Shown: in pieces, positions 27,421 to 39,408 of the stretch
How the letters are laid out: each line of letters starts with the position of its first letter
Position numbering within the stretch: position 1 is the stretch's first letter
Assembly (NCBI GenBank): GCA_041685075.1
Contig: JAWLGN010000008.1
Span: 1 to 42,944 of the forward strand
Length of the DNA: 42,944 nt
DNA from: JAMCRM01 sp041685075
GTDB lineage: Bacteria; Acidobacteriota; Terriglobia; Bryobacterales; Bryobacteraceae
Reading direction: 5' to 3'
Made by a program: the position numbers and the translations under genes
The notes under the pieces: generated by a model
Database searches by the model: none
What the model was told of the DNA's origin: nothing
Seen by the model: only the letters and a program-made list of their open reading frames with translations

Positions 27421-27456
27421 GGCCGTCGGGTGAGAAGTTCCGGCGGCCTTTTTTTT
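27421..27456 (+). terminator. Intrinsic terminator of the radical-SAM gene
   Basis: GGCCGTCGG (27421-27429) pairs with CCGGCGGCC (27440-27448) with one G-U pair and a 10-nt loop; eight T residues follow directly (27449-27456). It lies 31 nt beyond the radical-SAM stop codon and is the only textbook rho-independent terminator in the window. Confidence 0.9.
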
Positions 27457-27492
27457 CGGTTGCGTTGGACCCGCCCGCGCCGCCGGAGGCGG

Positions 27493-28563
27493 TTAGGCGC
27501 CGGCCGCGCTGCCCAATTCGCGCTCCCAATCCACTGTACCGGTGGCTACGTCCTTGATGGCCTGGAGGATGGCATCGACGTTCTCGGCCTTGCCGTCGTA
27601 CGCTACCACGCCGCAGCCGAGCAGGAAGCCCGGGTGGTCGTGGCATTCGCGCAAAATTTCCATGGACTGCCGCCGGATGGCCGCCGGTGTTCCGTTGTTC
27701 ACCAGCACGGCATCGACATTGGCACGGAACGGCACGCCTGCGGCGAGTGCTTTCTGCCGCCACTTCTCCAGGCTGGCGGGGCGGTCGCAGAGGAACTGCG
27801 AAGCGCCCGTGGCGATCAGGTCGTCGATGATCGGGGTGGTGTTGCCCCCGATGATGAAGGGGATCCACCGGCCGCCGGCGGATTTCAGTTCCGGGATGAT
27901 GTAGTCGCGGTAGACGGGCGTCACCAGTTTCCGGAAGATGCGCGGGGAGGCCAGCGTGGGGGTGGCGCGGGAGTCGAAGATGATCGGCTCGACGCCGCGC
28001 TTTAGGAAGGCCTTTCCGAAATCCACGGTGGCGCGGGCGCAGAGCCGCACCAGTCGCTCGCAGAACTCGGGTTGCTCGATGCTCGCCAGGATAAAGTCTT
28101 CGGCGCCCACCATGGCGGAGGCCATCGAATACGGCCCGGTAACGGCGCCGCGCAGGACCATCTCCGCGCCCAGCTCGCGCCCCAGCGCTTCGGCCACTTC
28201 GAGGTAAACGGGCATGCGGGCATCTTTCTCCGGATCCGGCGTGCGGAGGCGCGCCATATCTTCCGGCCGCTTGACCAGCGGCTCGACGATGGCGGGAACG
28301 CTCTCGTCGTCGAAGTAGACCACCGGGCAGCCCATGGCCTCGGCCTCTACGTTGTAGACGTCGATGCCGATCACCAGCATGTCGGGATCGTAGACCTCCA
28401 GTTCGCGTTTGAGTCCCGCGTACAGGTAGTCCGCGTTGCGGCAGATCTCCGAGGGCGTCTTGCCTACCAGGGCGCCCTTGTGCTCGTAGATGGCGGGTAC
28501 GAACGGGATGCGGTCAGCCTTCCGCATGCCGTAGACGGCTTCCACTCTTTCGCGTTTGGTCAT
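27493..28563 (-). CDS. Uroporphyrinogen decarboxylase (UroD)-fold protein
   Basis: A 356-residue soluble protein of the UroD/corrinoid-methyltransferase superfamily. It starts MTKRERVEAVYGMRKADRIPFVPAIYEHKGALVGKT, has MLVIGIDVYNVEAEAMGC, LRGAVTGPYSMASAMVGAEDF and ends with LGCGVVAYDGKAENVDAI. The segment that reads HxCGNTTPI in zinc methyltransferases reads FIIGGNTTPIIDD here, so the usual zinc-binding His and Cys are replaced. It also lacks the LRQAGRY motif of true UroD. It is therefore probably not a haem enzyme, and the substrate is unknown. ATG 28563 is chosen because it is the family N-terminus; the ribosome-binding site is weak. Confidence 0.7.
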   Translation of the reverse strand: MTKRERVEAVYGMRKADRIPFVPAIYEHKGALVGKTPSEICRNADYLYAGLKRELEVYDPDMLVIGIDVYNVEAEAMGCPVVYFDDESVPAIVEPLVKRPEDMARLRTPDPEKDARMPVYLEVAEALGRELGAEMVLRGAVTGPYSMASAMVGAEDFILASIEQPEFCERLVRLCARATVDFGKAFLKRGVEPIIFDSRATPTLASPRIFRKLVTPVYRDYIIPELKSAGGRWIPFIIGGNTTPIIDDLIATGASQFLCDRPASLEKWRQKALAAGVPFRANVDAVLVNNGTPAAIRRQSMEILRECHDHPGFLLGCGVVAYDGKAENVDAILQAIKDVATGTVDWERELGSAAGA

Positions 28564-28677
28564 AAGCACTTGCAGCTTAACACCGGGGGATGCCGCAGGT
28601 AAACGTACACCGGAGGGGTGCTTGCAGTGGAGTATCTGTCCCGCGGCACTACGCCGGGACGTACCAGGAGATCTTAG

Positions 28678-29295
28678 ATGAGAAAACTCGCAATGATGAC
28701 CATAGGCGCCGTGCTCGCGGTGAGTGCGGCGAATGCCCAGACGTCCGGCACGCCGGGCGCTGCCGGTGCGGGCACCGAGACCCGGGGGGTAAACCGCACG
28801 GGCCAGGCGGACCGCGGCGCCGCCGACATGCAGACCGGTTCCAGCACCATCCCGGGCACCCAGACCGATACCACCAGCCGGGAAGGGGAGCAGGAGAACG
28901 TAGCGCAGACGGTTCCGTCGCAAGTCGAACCGGCTGAACCGTACGGCTCCCAGCGGCCCGGCACTCCACAGACAGCCGCTCCGGCACAGCAGCCATCCAC
29001 CACAGAGCAGGAGAAGCAGAGCGAGGCGCAGCGCTCCTCGGAGCCGATGGAGCAGTCCCAGCCTCCTGCGGGCAGCCAGGTGCAGCCGGCCCAGCCAGGC
29101 CAGCAGGCGCAGCCGTCGGAGTCGGGGGCGCCGGTTCTGGACCCGTTCGCGGAGATCCAGCCGGCCGACCTCGGGCAGCAGGGCGGCACCGCCTACCGCA
29201 GCCTGCCCGCGGCGTCCGGCAACTGGCTGGCGATGCTGTTGGGGGGCGGTCTGCTGAGCGCGGCCGGCCTCGGACTGCGCCGCCGGCGCCGGTAG
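28678..29295 (+). CDS. Exported low-complexity protein with LPxxx-type C-terminal sorting signal
   Basis: A 205-residue protein with a signal peptide (MRKLAMMTIGAVLAVSAANA), a Gln/Ser/Thr/Pro-rich disordered body and a tripartite C-terminus: LPAAS at about 176, a hydrophobic helix (WLAMLLGGGLLSAAGLGL) and five terminal arginines. This resembles LPXTG or exosortase-type sorting tails, which occur in some Gram-negative Acidobacteria. It may be anchored or released at the outer surface. No homology to an enzyme is visible. AGGAG lies 7 nt before ATG 28678. Function is unknown. Confidence 0.8.
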   Translation: MRKLAMMTIGAVLAVSAANAQTSGTPGAAGAGTETRGVNRTGQADRGAADMQTGSSTIPGTQTDTTSREGEQENVAQTVPSQVEPAEPYGSQRPGTPQTAAPAQQPSTTEQEKQSEAQRSSEPMEQSQPPAGSQVQPAQPGQQAQPSESGAPVLDPFAEIQPADLGQQGGTAYRSLPAASGNWLAMLLGGGLLSAAGLGLRRRRR

Positions 29296-29323
29296 CAGCG
29301 TCAACCAGCCGCGAGGGCGGGCG

Positions 29324-30850
29324 TCACAGCCGGTCGTAGATTTCCGCGAGCCGCCGCAGACGTTCCGTGACGCCCGCATCGAGCGCGCCGGGCCGCAGGC
29401 GCCAGCGCCAGTTTCCGCTGCTGGTGCCGGGCATGTTCATGCGGGCTTCGCTGCCCAGCCCCAGCACGTCCTGCACCGGAAACAGCACGGTATCGGCCAC
29501 CGAGGCCATCAGGGTGCGGATGAGCACCCAGTGCATGTCGCGCCCGTCGGTGTCGAGGTACTCGCGCGCGAAGGCCTTCTCCTTTACCACGTCTTCGGCG
29601 GTGCGGGTACTGTCGCGCTCGCCGGTGCTGGTCCACCAGCCGATGACGGTGTCGTTATCGTGCGTGCCGGTGTAGGCCACCCGGTTGCGCGGGTAGTTGT
29701 GCGGGCGGAAGTCGGGCCCTTGCGGGTCCTTGCCGAAGGCGAACTGGAGGATGCTCATGCCGGGGAAGCCGAACTCCTCGCGCAGGGCCTCCACCTCGGG
29801 GGTGATCACCCCGAGATTTTCCGCCACTACCGGAAGCGCGCCGAGGCTTTCCCGCAAGGCACGAAAGAGCGCCGCGCCGGGACCGGGGACCCAGCGGCCG
29901 CCGATGGCCGTCCGGGCGCCCGCGGGCACCTCCCAGTAGGCTTCGAAGCCGCGGAAGTGATCCACCCGGAGGAAATCGAACTGTTCCAGCGCGGCGCGAA
30001 AGCGTTCCACCCACCAGGCGTAGCCGGTTTCGGCGAGCGCGTCCCAATGATAGATGGGGTTGCCCCATAGCTGCCCCGTGGCACTGAAGTAGTCCGGGGG
30101 CACCCCGGCCACACGGAGCGGCCGGCCGCGCTCATCGAGCAGGAAGAACTGCGGGTGGGCCCAGACGTCGGCGCTGTCATGCGCCACGTAGATGGGCAGG
30201 TCTCCCATGATGCGGATGCCGCGCTCGCGGCAGCGCCGGCGGATGGCCTGCCACTGGCGATAGAAGAGGTACTGGAAGAAGCGGGCCTGGTCGATGGCGT
30301 CGGCCAGGCGCTGGCTCCAGCGCCTGACGGCTTCGGGTTCGCGGGCGCGGATGCCGGGCTCCCATTCGGTCCACACGGCCTGGCCGCCGTGGGCCGCCTT
30401 GAGCGATATGAACAGGGCGTAATCGTCGAGCCACTGGGCATGCGCGGTCTGGAACGTTTCGTAGTCGCGCAGCGCGGCGCCTTCGGCGCTCCCGCGGAAG
30501 TTGCGCCAGGCGCGCTCCAGCAGCGGCATCTTCCAGGCGACGACCGCTCCGTAGTCCACGGTCTCCTCGGGGAAGGGCGGGTGCGAGGCGAGATCGAGGG
30601 CGTTGAGCAATCCCTCCTCGACGAGCGCATCCGGGCTGATGAGGAGGGGGTTGCCGGCGAAGGCGGAGAAGAGCTGGTAGGGCGAGTCGCCGTAGCCTGT
30701 GGGGCCGAGCGGCAGCACCTGCCAGACGCGCTGGCCGGCGGCGGCGAGCCAGTCGATGAAGGCGAAGGCCTCCGGGCCGAGGTCGCCGATGCCGTAGGGG
30801 CCGGGGAGCGAAGTGGGGTGCAGCAGCACGCCGCTGGAACGCGGAAACAT
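29324..30850 (-). CDS. malQ: 4-alpha-glucanotransferase (amylomaltase)
   Basis: A 508-residue cytoplasmic GH77 enzyme that transfers glucan segments between maltodextrins, releasing glucose. Motifs are SGVLLHPTSLPGPYGIGDLG at the start, FFQYLFYRQW, LPIYVAHDSADVW, FLRVDHFRGFEAYWEVP (nucleophile Asp), VVAENLGVIT (acid/base Glu) and YTGTHDNDT (third Asp). The length matches bacterial amylomaltases. GGAGGGG lies 9 nt before ATG 30850, inside the end of the preceding treY, whose stop is only 3 nt away, so the genes form an operon with treS. It can feed or recycle linear glucans for TreY. Confidence 0.94.
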   Translation of the reverse strand: MFPRSSGVLLHPTSLPGPYGIGDLGPEAFAFIDWLAAAGQRVWQVLPLGPTGYGDSPYQLFSAFAGNPLLISPDALVEEGLLNALDLASHPPFPEETVDYGAVVAWKMPLLERAWRNFRGSAEGAALRDYETFQTAHAQWLDDYALFISLKAAHGGQAVWTEWEPGIRAREPEAVRRWSQRLADAIDQARFFQYLFYRQWQAIRRRCRERGIRIMGDLPIYVAHDSADVWAHPQFFLLDERGRPLRVAGVPPDYFSATGQLWGNPIYHWDALAETGYAWWVERFRAALEQFDFLRVDHFRGFEAYWEVPAGARTAIGGRWVPGPGAALFRALRESLGALPVVAENLGVITPEVEALREEFGFPGMSILQFAFGKDPQGPDFRPHNYPRNRVAYTGTHDNDTVIGWWTSTGERDSTRTAEDVVKEKAFAREYLDTDGRDMHWVLIRTLMASVADTVLFPVQDVLGLGSEARMNMPGTSSGNWRWRLRPGALDAGVTERLRRLAEIYDRL

Positions 30851-30853
30851 GGC

Positions 30854-33652
30854 TTATCGCCCCTCCAGCAGCGCTACGGGAAAATCGCGCAGGATGCCGG
30901 AGAGCCGCAGGCTCCGCACCACCGCTCCAGTAAGAACGTTGGTCCAGGCAGCCGGGGCACCCTCGGGCCGCTCGAGCGCGGTGTTACGCCACTCGCAGGT
31001 CTTCCAGTCGGGCGGCTGGCAGCCGAGTTGCGTCACCCAGCGGGGCGCCACGGCCAGGACCCACTTGGTGTCCTGGCGCCGGGCGAAGGCGATGACGTTA
31101 TCGGCGCCCGCCCCGGTGGCCGCCAGCGGCACGTACTCGCCTTCGGAGAACAGCTCCGGGTGACGGCGGCGGAATAACAGCGCCTTGCGCACTACGTAGA
31201 GCTTGATGGCGTCCTGGAGCGGGTCGCGCATCAGTTCCGCCACCAGCTTTTTCACGCCCTCGGCCTCGCGGTCGTTCAGCCAATCCAGCAGTTCCATGCG
31301 GCGGGTGTAGTCCACCGGGCGCCGGTTGTCCGGGTCCACCATGCTGAGGTTCCACAGCTCGGAGCCCTGGTAGAAGTCCGGCACGCCCGGCGAGGCGATC
31401 TTCAGCAGGACCTGCGCCAGTCCGTTGATGGCTCCATAGAAGGCAATCCGGCGCTGGAAGGGCAGGAAATCTTCCAGGAACTTGGCCTCCTCGGAGAGGA
31501 TATCGGCAATGAACCCGCAAAGGGCCTCCTCGTACTCGATGTTGGAGCGGATCCAACTGGTGCGGGTCTTGGCCTCCCGTACCGCTTTGACCACGAACTG
31601 CCGCAGGCGTTCGGGGTACTCGGGCATATCGGCTTCGTGGATGGGCCAGGTGGCCAGCAGGGTCTGGTAGATGAGGAACTCGTCGTTGGGGCCGGGGACC
31701 AGGCCGCCTCCCGCCCGGCGGCGGAAGGGCTCGTTGAGGTTGGTCCAGCGCTCCAGGCAATCCTCCCACTCGGCCGGAAGCTCGGAGAGCACGTTGAGCC
31801 GCGCCCGCGCGTCCTCTCCCCGCTTGGTGTCGTGCGTGGAGGTGGCGTTCATGGTGTGGGGCCAGTGCCGCTGCCGGTAGAGGTTGAACTCGTGGAAGCC
31901 GGCCAGATCCGTGGGAGGGTCCAGGCGCAGCGGGTCCGAGCCCACTTCGTTCACCGAGAGCAGGTTGTTGTAGCGGTAGGAGGCGGTGTCTTCAAGGCCC
32001 TTGGCCATGACCGGGCCGGTGAACTGCTGCCATCGCATGACGAAGGCCAGCCAGCGCGGCAGCTCGTCCCGGGTGTAGTGGCGCGGTTCGAGGAGCAGGA
32101 CGCGGCGCAAAAAGGCGAAGGCCTCCGGGGTGATGAGGTCCTCCGGGGTGCGCTCGCGAGCCACCCGCACGGTGCGCTCGATGCGCTCGCGGTCCTCCGG
32201 CGATACGTTGAAGTCCCGCACGTAGGTGCGGTAGACCGGCAGGCAGGCGGTCACTTCCACCAGGGCGTCCTTGAGTTCGCTGACGGGCACGTCGCGGGCG
32301 TAGCGGTCCTGCGCGGCCAGGCGCCCCAGGTCGTGCCCCAGGGAGTTGACTTCGCCGATGAACAGGTCGCGCATGACTTTCTTGTTGGCCGCGTAGCAGA
32401 TCTCCTCGAAGGGCTGCACCGTTCCGGTGCGGCGCTCGTAGAGAGCGGTAAGGGCCTCCAGGCCCGGGCGGTGGATGAAGATGCCGTTGAGGACGTTCAG
32501 GTAGTCGTAACCGGTGGTGCCGGCGATGGGCCACTCCGTGGGGAGGCGCTCGCCCGCGCCCAGAATCTTCTCCGCCACCACGTAGAAGCCGCCCGGCTCG
32601 CCGATGGATTGCTGGAGCCGGGCCAGGTAGCCGCGCGGATCGTAGAGACCATCGATGTGATCGATGCGCAGGCCGGCGATGCGCCCGGCGCGAACCATCT
32701 CCAGGATGCGCAGGTGGCGCAGCTCGAAGACCTGCGGTACCTCGATACGCAGCCCGATGAGTTCATTGATGTCGAAGAAGCGCCGGTAATTGATCTCCTC
32801 GAAGCCGATTTTCCAGTGAGCCAGCCGGTAGGCCTGGCGGGAGAGCAGATTGTCGAGCGCATCGAAGCTGCCGGGGTCGCCGCGCTCGCCATTGAACAGG
32901 CGCAGGGCGTCGTCGATGGCGCGCTTCACGGCGGGATCCTCCAGGTAGGCCTTCCAGAGGCGGTGCTTCAGGGCCTTTTTCTGGGTGCGCCGCGCCATCA
33001 GGCGCTCGAAATCCAGATCATCGCGCGAAGGCAGCCGCGTGATGTCGTCCAGGATGGAGCGCAGCTCGACGAGTTCGGGGTTCTGCTCGATGGCCCCTTG
33101 CACAATCACGTCGTAGGTCCGGGGGTCGATCGGCATCTTGTGGTCGTAGTACCGCACAAAGAAGCCGGTATCGTCCACTCGCAGGCTGAGCTCCTGGTTT
33201 TCGAGCGCCTCGCCGTAAAGACCGCCGAGAATCGGCAGCAGCACGCGATTGTCCTGGAGGAAAGCGGCCTTGCTGGTGGCCGGGTGCCAGTCGATATCGA
33301 AGAACTCGGCGTACTCGGAAGCGGCGCCGTTTTCCAGCACGTCCAGCCACCAGGGGTTTTCCGGACTGGCGGCCATGTGGTTGGGGACGATGTCGAGCAG
33401 CAGCGCCATCTCGTAGTGGCGCAGCTTCTCGGCCATCTCCTCGAAGTCCTCCTCGGTGCCCAGGTCGGAGTTGACGCGCATGGGGTCGGCGACATCGTAG
33501 CCGTGGGAACTGCCGCGCCGGGGTTTGAACCAGGGCGAGCAGTACATGTGGCTGATGCCCAGGTCGTGCAGGTAGTGCACCAGGTCGCGCGCGTCCGCGA
33601 ACCGGAAGGTCTGGTTGAACTGCAGCCGATAGGTAGCCCGCGGGATGTGCAT
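30854..33652 (-). CDS. treY: Malto-oligosyltrehalose synthase
   Basis: A 932-residue GH13_26 enzyme that isomerises the reducing end of a glucan to an alpha,alpha-1,1 linkage, giving maltooligosyl-trehalose, from which TreZ normally frees trehalose. The opening MHIPRATYRLQFNQTFRFAD is the family signature. Other motifs are LDIVPNHMA, GLRIDHIDGLYDP (nucleophile Asp), YVVAEKILGAGE (acid/base Glu), STHDTKRGEDARARL and GVPDFYQGSELWN. GGAG lies 5 nt before ATG 33652, which follows the treS stop by 2 nt. No treZ is present in the window. Confidence 0.94.
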   Translation of the reverse strand: MHIPRATYRLQFNQTFRFADARDLVHYLHDLGISHMYCSPWFKPRRGSSHGYDVADPMRVNSDLGTEEDFEEMAEKLRHYEMALLLDIVPNHMAASPENPWWLDVLENGAASEYAEFFDIDWHPATSKAAFLQDNRVLLPILGGLYGEALENQELSLRVDDTGFFVRYYDHKMPIDPRTYDVIVQGAIEQNPELVELRSILDDITRLPSRDDLDFERLMARRTQKKALKHRLWKAYLEDPAVKRAIDDALRLFNGERGDPGSFDALDNLLSRQAYRLAHWKIGFEEINYRRFFDINELIGLRIEVPQVFELRHLRILEMVRAGRIAGLRIDHIDGLYDPRGYLARLQQSIGEPGGFYVVAEKILGAGERLPTEWPIAGTTGYDYLNVLNGIFIHRPGLEALTALYERRTGTVQPFEEICYAANKKVMRDLFIGEVNSLGHDLGRLAAQDRYARDVPVSELKDALVEVTACLPVYRTYVRDFNVSPEDRERIERTVRVARERTPEDLITPEAFAFLRRVLLLEPRHYTRDELPRWLAFVMRWQQFTGPVMAKGLEDTASYRYNNLLSVNEVGSDPLRLDPPTDLAGFHEFNLYRQRHWPHTMNATSTHDTKRGEDARARLNVLSELPAEWEDCLERWTNLNEPFRRRAGGGLVPGPNDEFLIYQTLLATWPIHEADMPEYPERLRQFVVKAVREAKTRTSWIRSNIEYEEALCGFIADILSEEAKFLEDFLPFQRRIAFYGAINGLAQVLLKIASPGVPDFYQGSELWNLSMVDPDNRRPVDYTRRMELLDWLNDREAEGVKKLVAELMRDPLQDAIKLYVVRKALLFRRRHPELFSEGEYVPLAATGAGADNVIAFARRQDTKWVLAVAPRWVTQLGCQPPDWKTCEWRNTALERPEGAPAAWTNVLTGAVVRSLRLSGILRDFPVALLEGR

Positions 33653-33654
33653 GA

Positions 33655-36990
<3,336 letters not shown>

Positions 36991-37108
36991 GTGCCCGTTT
37001 GTGATTCCTCCTGATTCTCAAAATGTAGCCCGGTGATGCGCTGCCGTCCGCATGCAGCCTGGCGCGGGCGCGCCGGGCACGGCCGCATACGCCGGTGTAC
37101 CATGGTAG

Positions 37109-39295
37109 GTGTCTAATCGCCTGATCGTAGTCTCCAATCGTTTGCCATTGACGCTCAGAAGCGATGAAGTGGGGGAGTGGCGTACAGAGCGGAGTTCCGG
37201 TGGCCTGGTGACGGCCGTGGAAGCGATTCTGCGGCGCACCGGCGGCATCTGGATCGGCTGGTCCGGCGAGACGGAAAACGGCGGAGATCCGCGGCGCGCG
37301 GAAATCATCAGCGGCTGGGAGCAGAGCGAAGGAGCCGTGGCGCTGGATTTGCCGGGCGACCTGGCGGCGTCGTTCTACGAAGGTTATCCCAACCAGGCCG
37401 TCTGGCCCCTGTTCCATTATCTCCCGACGCACCTGAAGTTCACCCCCGAGGCATGGAACGCCTACGTGGAGGCCAACCGCATCTTCTGCGACGCGGTGGT
37501 GCGGCGCGCCCGCCCGGGCGATCTCATCTGGGTGCACGACTATCACCTGATGCTGCTGCCCAGCATGCTGCGCGAGGCCATGCCGGAGGCGCGCATCGGC
37601 TTTTTCCTGCACATCCCGTTTCCCTCCTCGGAAATTTTCGGGCTGCTGCCGCACCGCGACGAAGTGTTGCGCGGGCTGCTGGGAGCCGACCTGGTGGCCT
37701 TCCACACGCATCGCCATCTGCAGCATTTCCGCTCCTCGCTGCTGCGCCTGCTGGGCCTGGAAAGCCGCATCGGCGAGGTGGAACTGGGGGACCGCGTGGT
37801 GCGGATGGAAGCCATGCCCATCGGGATCGCGCCGGACGATTTCCGCCCCTGCGAAGCTTCCGAACACCGGCTGGCCGAGCTGCGGCGACAGTACGACCGG
37901 CAGCGCGTGCTGGTGGCGGTGGACCGCCTGGATTACACCAAGGGCATTCCGGAACGGCTGCGCAGCTACCGCCGGCTGCTGGAGACCACTCCGGAACTGC
38001 GCGGCAGCGTGGTGCTGATTCAGATCGCGGTGCCCTCGCGCGAGGGCCTCGACACCTACCAGGACCTGCGCCGCGAGGTGAACGAACTGGTGGGAGAGAT
38101 CAACGGCAAGCTGGGCACGGCAGCCTGGACCCCCATCGTCTACATCAACCGCAGCGTCGACAAAACCGAGCTGGTGGCGCTCTACAGGCTGGCCGACGTG
38201 GGCTGGGTGACGCCGCTGCGCGATGGCATGAACCTGGTGGCCAAGGAGTATGCCGCGGCCAAGCCGGAAGGCGACGGCGTGCTGGTGTTGAGCGAGTTCG
38301 CCGGCGCTGCTGCGGAGATGGGGGAGGCCTTTCTGGTGAACCCGCTCGACGAGGAGCAGATGGCCGAGGCGGTGGGGCGCGCCTTGCAACTCGATCCCGA
38401 AGAACGCCGGGAGCGCATGCGGGCGCTCCACGAGCGCGTGGTCCGCAATAACGTGTTCACCTGGGGGGAGCGCTTTCTGGAGACGCTGCGCAAGGCGGCC
38501 GCCGAGCGTGTTAAGGCGGAATCGCAGCGCCCCCGCGCGCTGGATACCGCGGCCGTCGAAGCGCACTACCGCCGTTCGAAGAAGCGCCTGCTGCTGCTCG
38601 ACTACGACGGCACGCTGGTAGGGTTCGCCGTCCTGCCGGGCCGCGCCACGCCGCCGCCGGAGCTGCGGGCTACGCTCCGCACCCTGGCCGCCGATACCAA
38701 TAATTGCGTCGTGCTGGTTTCCGGCCGCCGCGCCGCGGACCTGGAGGGCTGGTTCGGCAACGTGCCCGGCCTTCTGCTGGCCGCCGAACACGGCGCCACC
38801 CTGCGTGCCGGCGGGGCCTGGGAACCGGCCGGAGCCTTCGGCCCCGCCGACTGGAAGCAGACCGTGCGCCCCATCCTGGAGCATTTCGTCATCCGCACGC
38901 CGGGCAGCTTCGTCGAGGAGAAGGAACACGCCCTGGTGTGGCACTACCGCATGGCCGAGCCGGAGTTCGGTGAATGGCTGGCTCACGAACTGGTGGAGAT
39001 GCTCGAGAGCATGCTGGCGGAAACCGAACTGCGGGCCTTCCGCGGCAACAAGATCGTCGAGGTGAAGCCCATGTGGGCCAACAAGGGGCACCTGGTGGAG
39101 CGCATCCTGGCGCTCTGGCCGGACCCGGATTTTCGCCTGGCCATCGGCGACGACCGCACCGATGAGGATCTGTTCGCCCGCATGGACCCGGATGCCTGGA
39201 CGGTGCACGTGGGCGGCGGCGCCACGCGGGCGCGCTTCACCCTGCCGGATGTGAAGGCGGTACGCGGGCTGCTGGAGAGGCTGGCGGACGGGTAG
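37109..39295 (+). CDS. Trehalose-6-phosphate synthase/phosphatase fusion (OtsA-OtsB)
   Basis: A 728-residue bifunctional enzyme. The N-terminal GT20 domain (about 1-465) makes trehalose-6-phosphate from a nucleotide-glucose and glucose-6-phosphate: LIVVSNRLPL, WVHDYHLMLLPSMLR, FLHIPFPSSEIF, VDRLDYTKGIPERL and LRDGMNLVAKEY. The C-terminal HAD-type phosphatase (about 490-728) removes the phosphate: LLDYDGTLVGF (nucleophile Asp), VVLVSGRRAADL, HALVWHYR and GDDRTDEDLF. The start is a GTG at 37109, because an ATG at 37102 is in another frame and stops at once and the protein begins MSNRLIVVSNRLP as in the family. No strong ribosome-binding site precedes it. Divergent from treS across 118 bp. Confidence 0.94.
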   Translation: MSNRLIVVSNRLPLTLRSDEVGEWRTERSSGGLVTAVEAILRRTGGIWIGWSGETENGGDPRRAEIISGWEQSEGAVALDLPGDLAASFYEGYPNQAVWPLFHYLPTHLKFTPEAWNAYVEANRIFCDAVVRRARPGDLIWVHDYHLMLLPSMLREAMPEARIGFFLHIPFPSSEIFGLLPHRDEVLRGLLGADLVAFHTHRHLQHFRSSLLRLLGLESRIGEVELGDRVVRMEAMPIGIAPDDFRPCEASEHRLAELRRQYDRQRVLVAVDRLDYTKGIPERLRSYRRLLETTPELRGSVVLIQIAVPSREGLDTYQDLRREVNELVGEINGKLGTAAWTPIVYINRSVDKTELVALYRLADVGWVTPLRDGMNLVAKEYAAAKPEGDGVLVLSEFAGAAAEMGEAFLVNPLDEEQMAEAVGRALQLDPEERRERMRALHERVVRNNVFTWGERFLETLRKAAAERVKAESQRPRALDTAAVEAHYRRSKKRLLLLDYDGTLVGFAVLPGRATPPPELRATLRTLAADTNNCVVLVSGRRAADLEGWFGNVPGLLLAAEHGATLRAGGAWEPAGAFGPADWKQTVRPILEHFVIRTPGSFVEEKEHALVWHYRMAEPEFGEWLAHELVEMLESMLAETELRAFRGNKIVEVKPMWANKGHLVERILALWPDPDFRLAIGDDRTDEDLFARMDPDAWTVHVGGGATRARFTLPDVKAVRGLLERLADG

Positions 39296-39306
39296 GGAAC
39301 TCCCCA

Positions 39307-39352
39307 GGCCGCGGGGGCCCCCCGGTCCCACTCCGGGCGCCCGCCGCGGGCC
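39307..39352. terminator. Strong imperfect GC hairpin between convergent genes
   Basis: A 19-nt arm (39307-39325, GGCCGCGGGGGCCCCCCGG) pairs imperfectly with a 20-nt arm (39333-39352) across a 7-nt loop, interrupted by small bulges. It starts 11 nt after otsAB ends and precedes the end of the convergent OmpA gene. There is no T-run on either side, so it would act as a U-independent, bidirectional terminator or a block to read-through. Confidence 0.45.
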
Positions 39353-39408
39353 GAAGGCCTGCTCTGCTTGTTCACCGGAGCGGGTTGCCATGCAGCGTGC
39401 GGCCCGGG

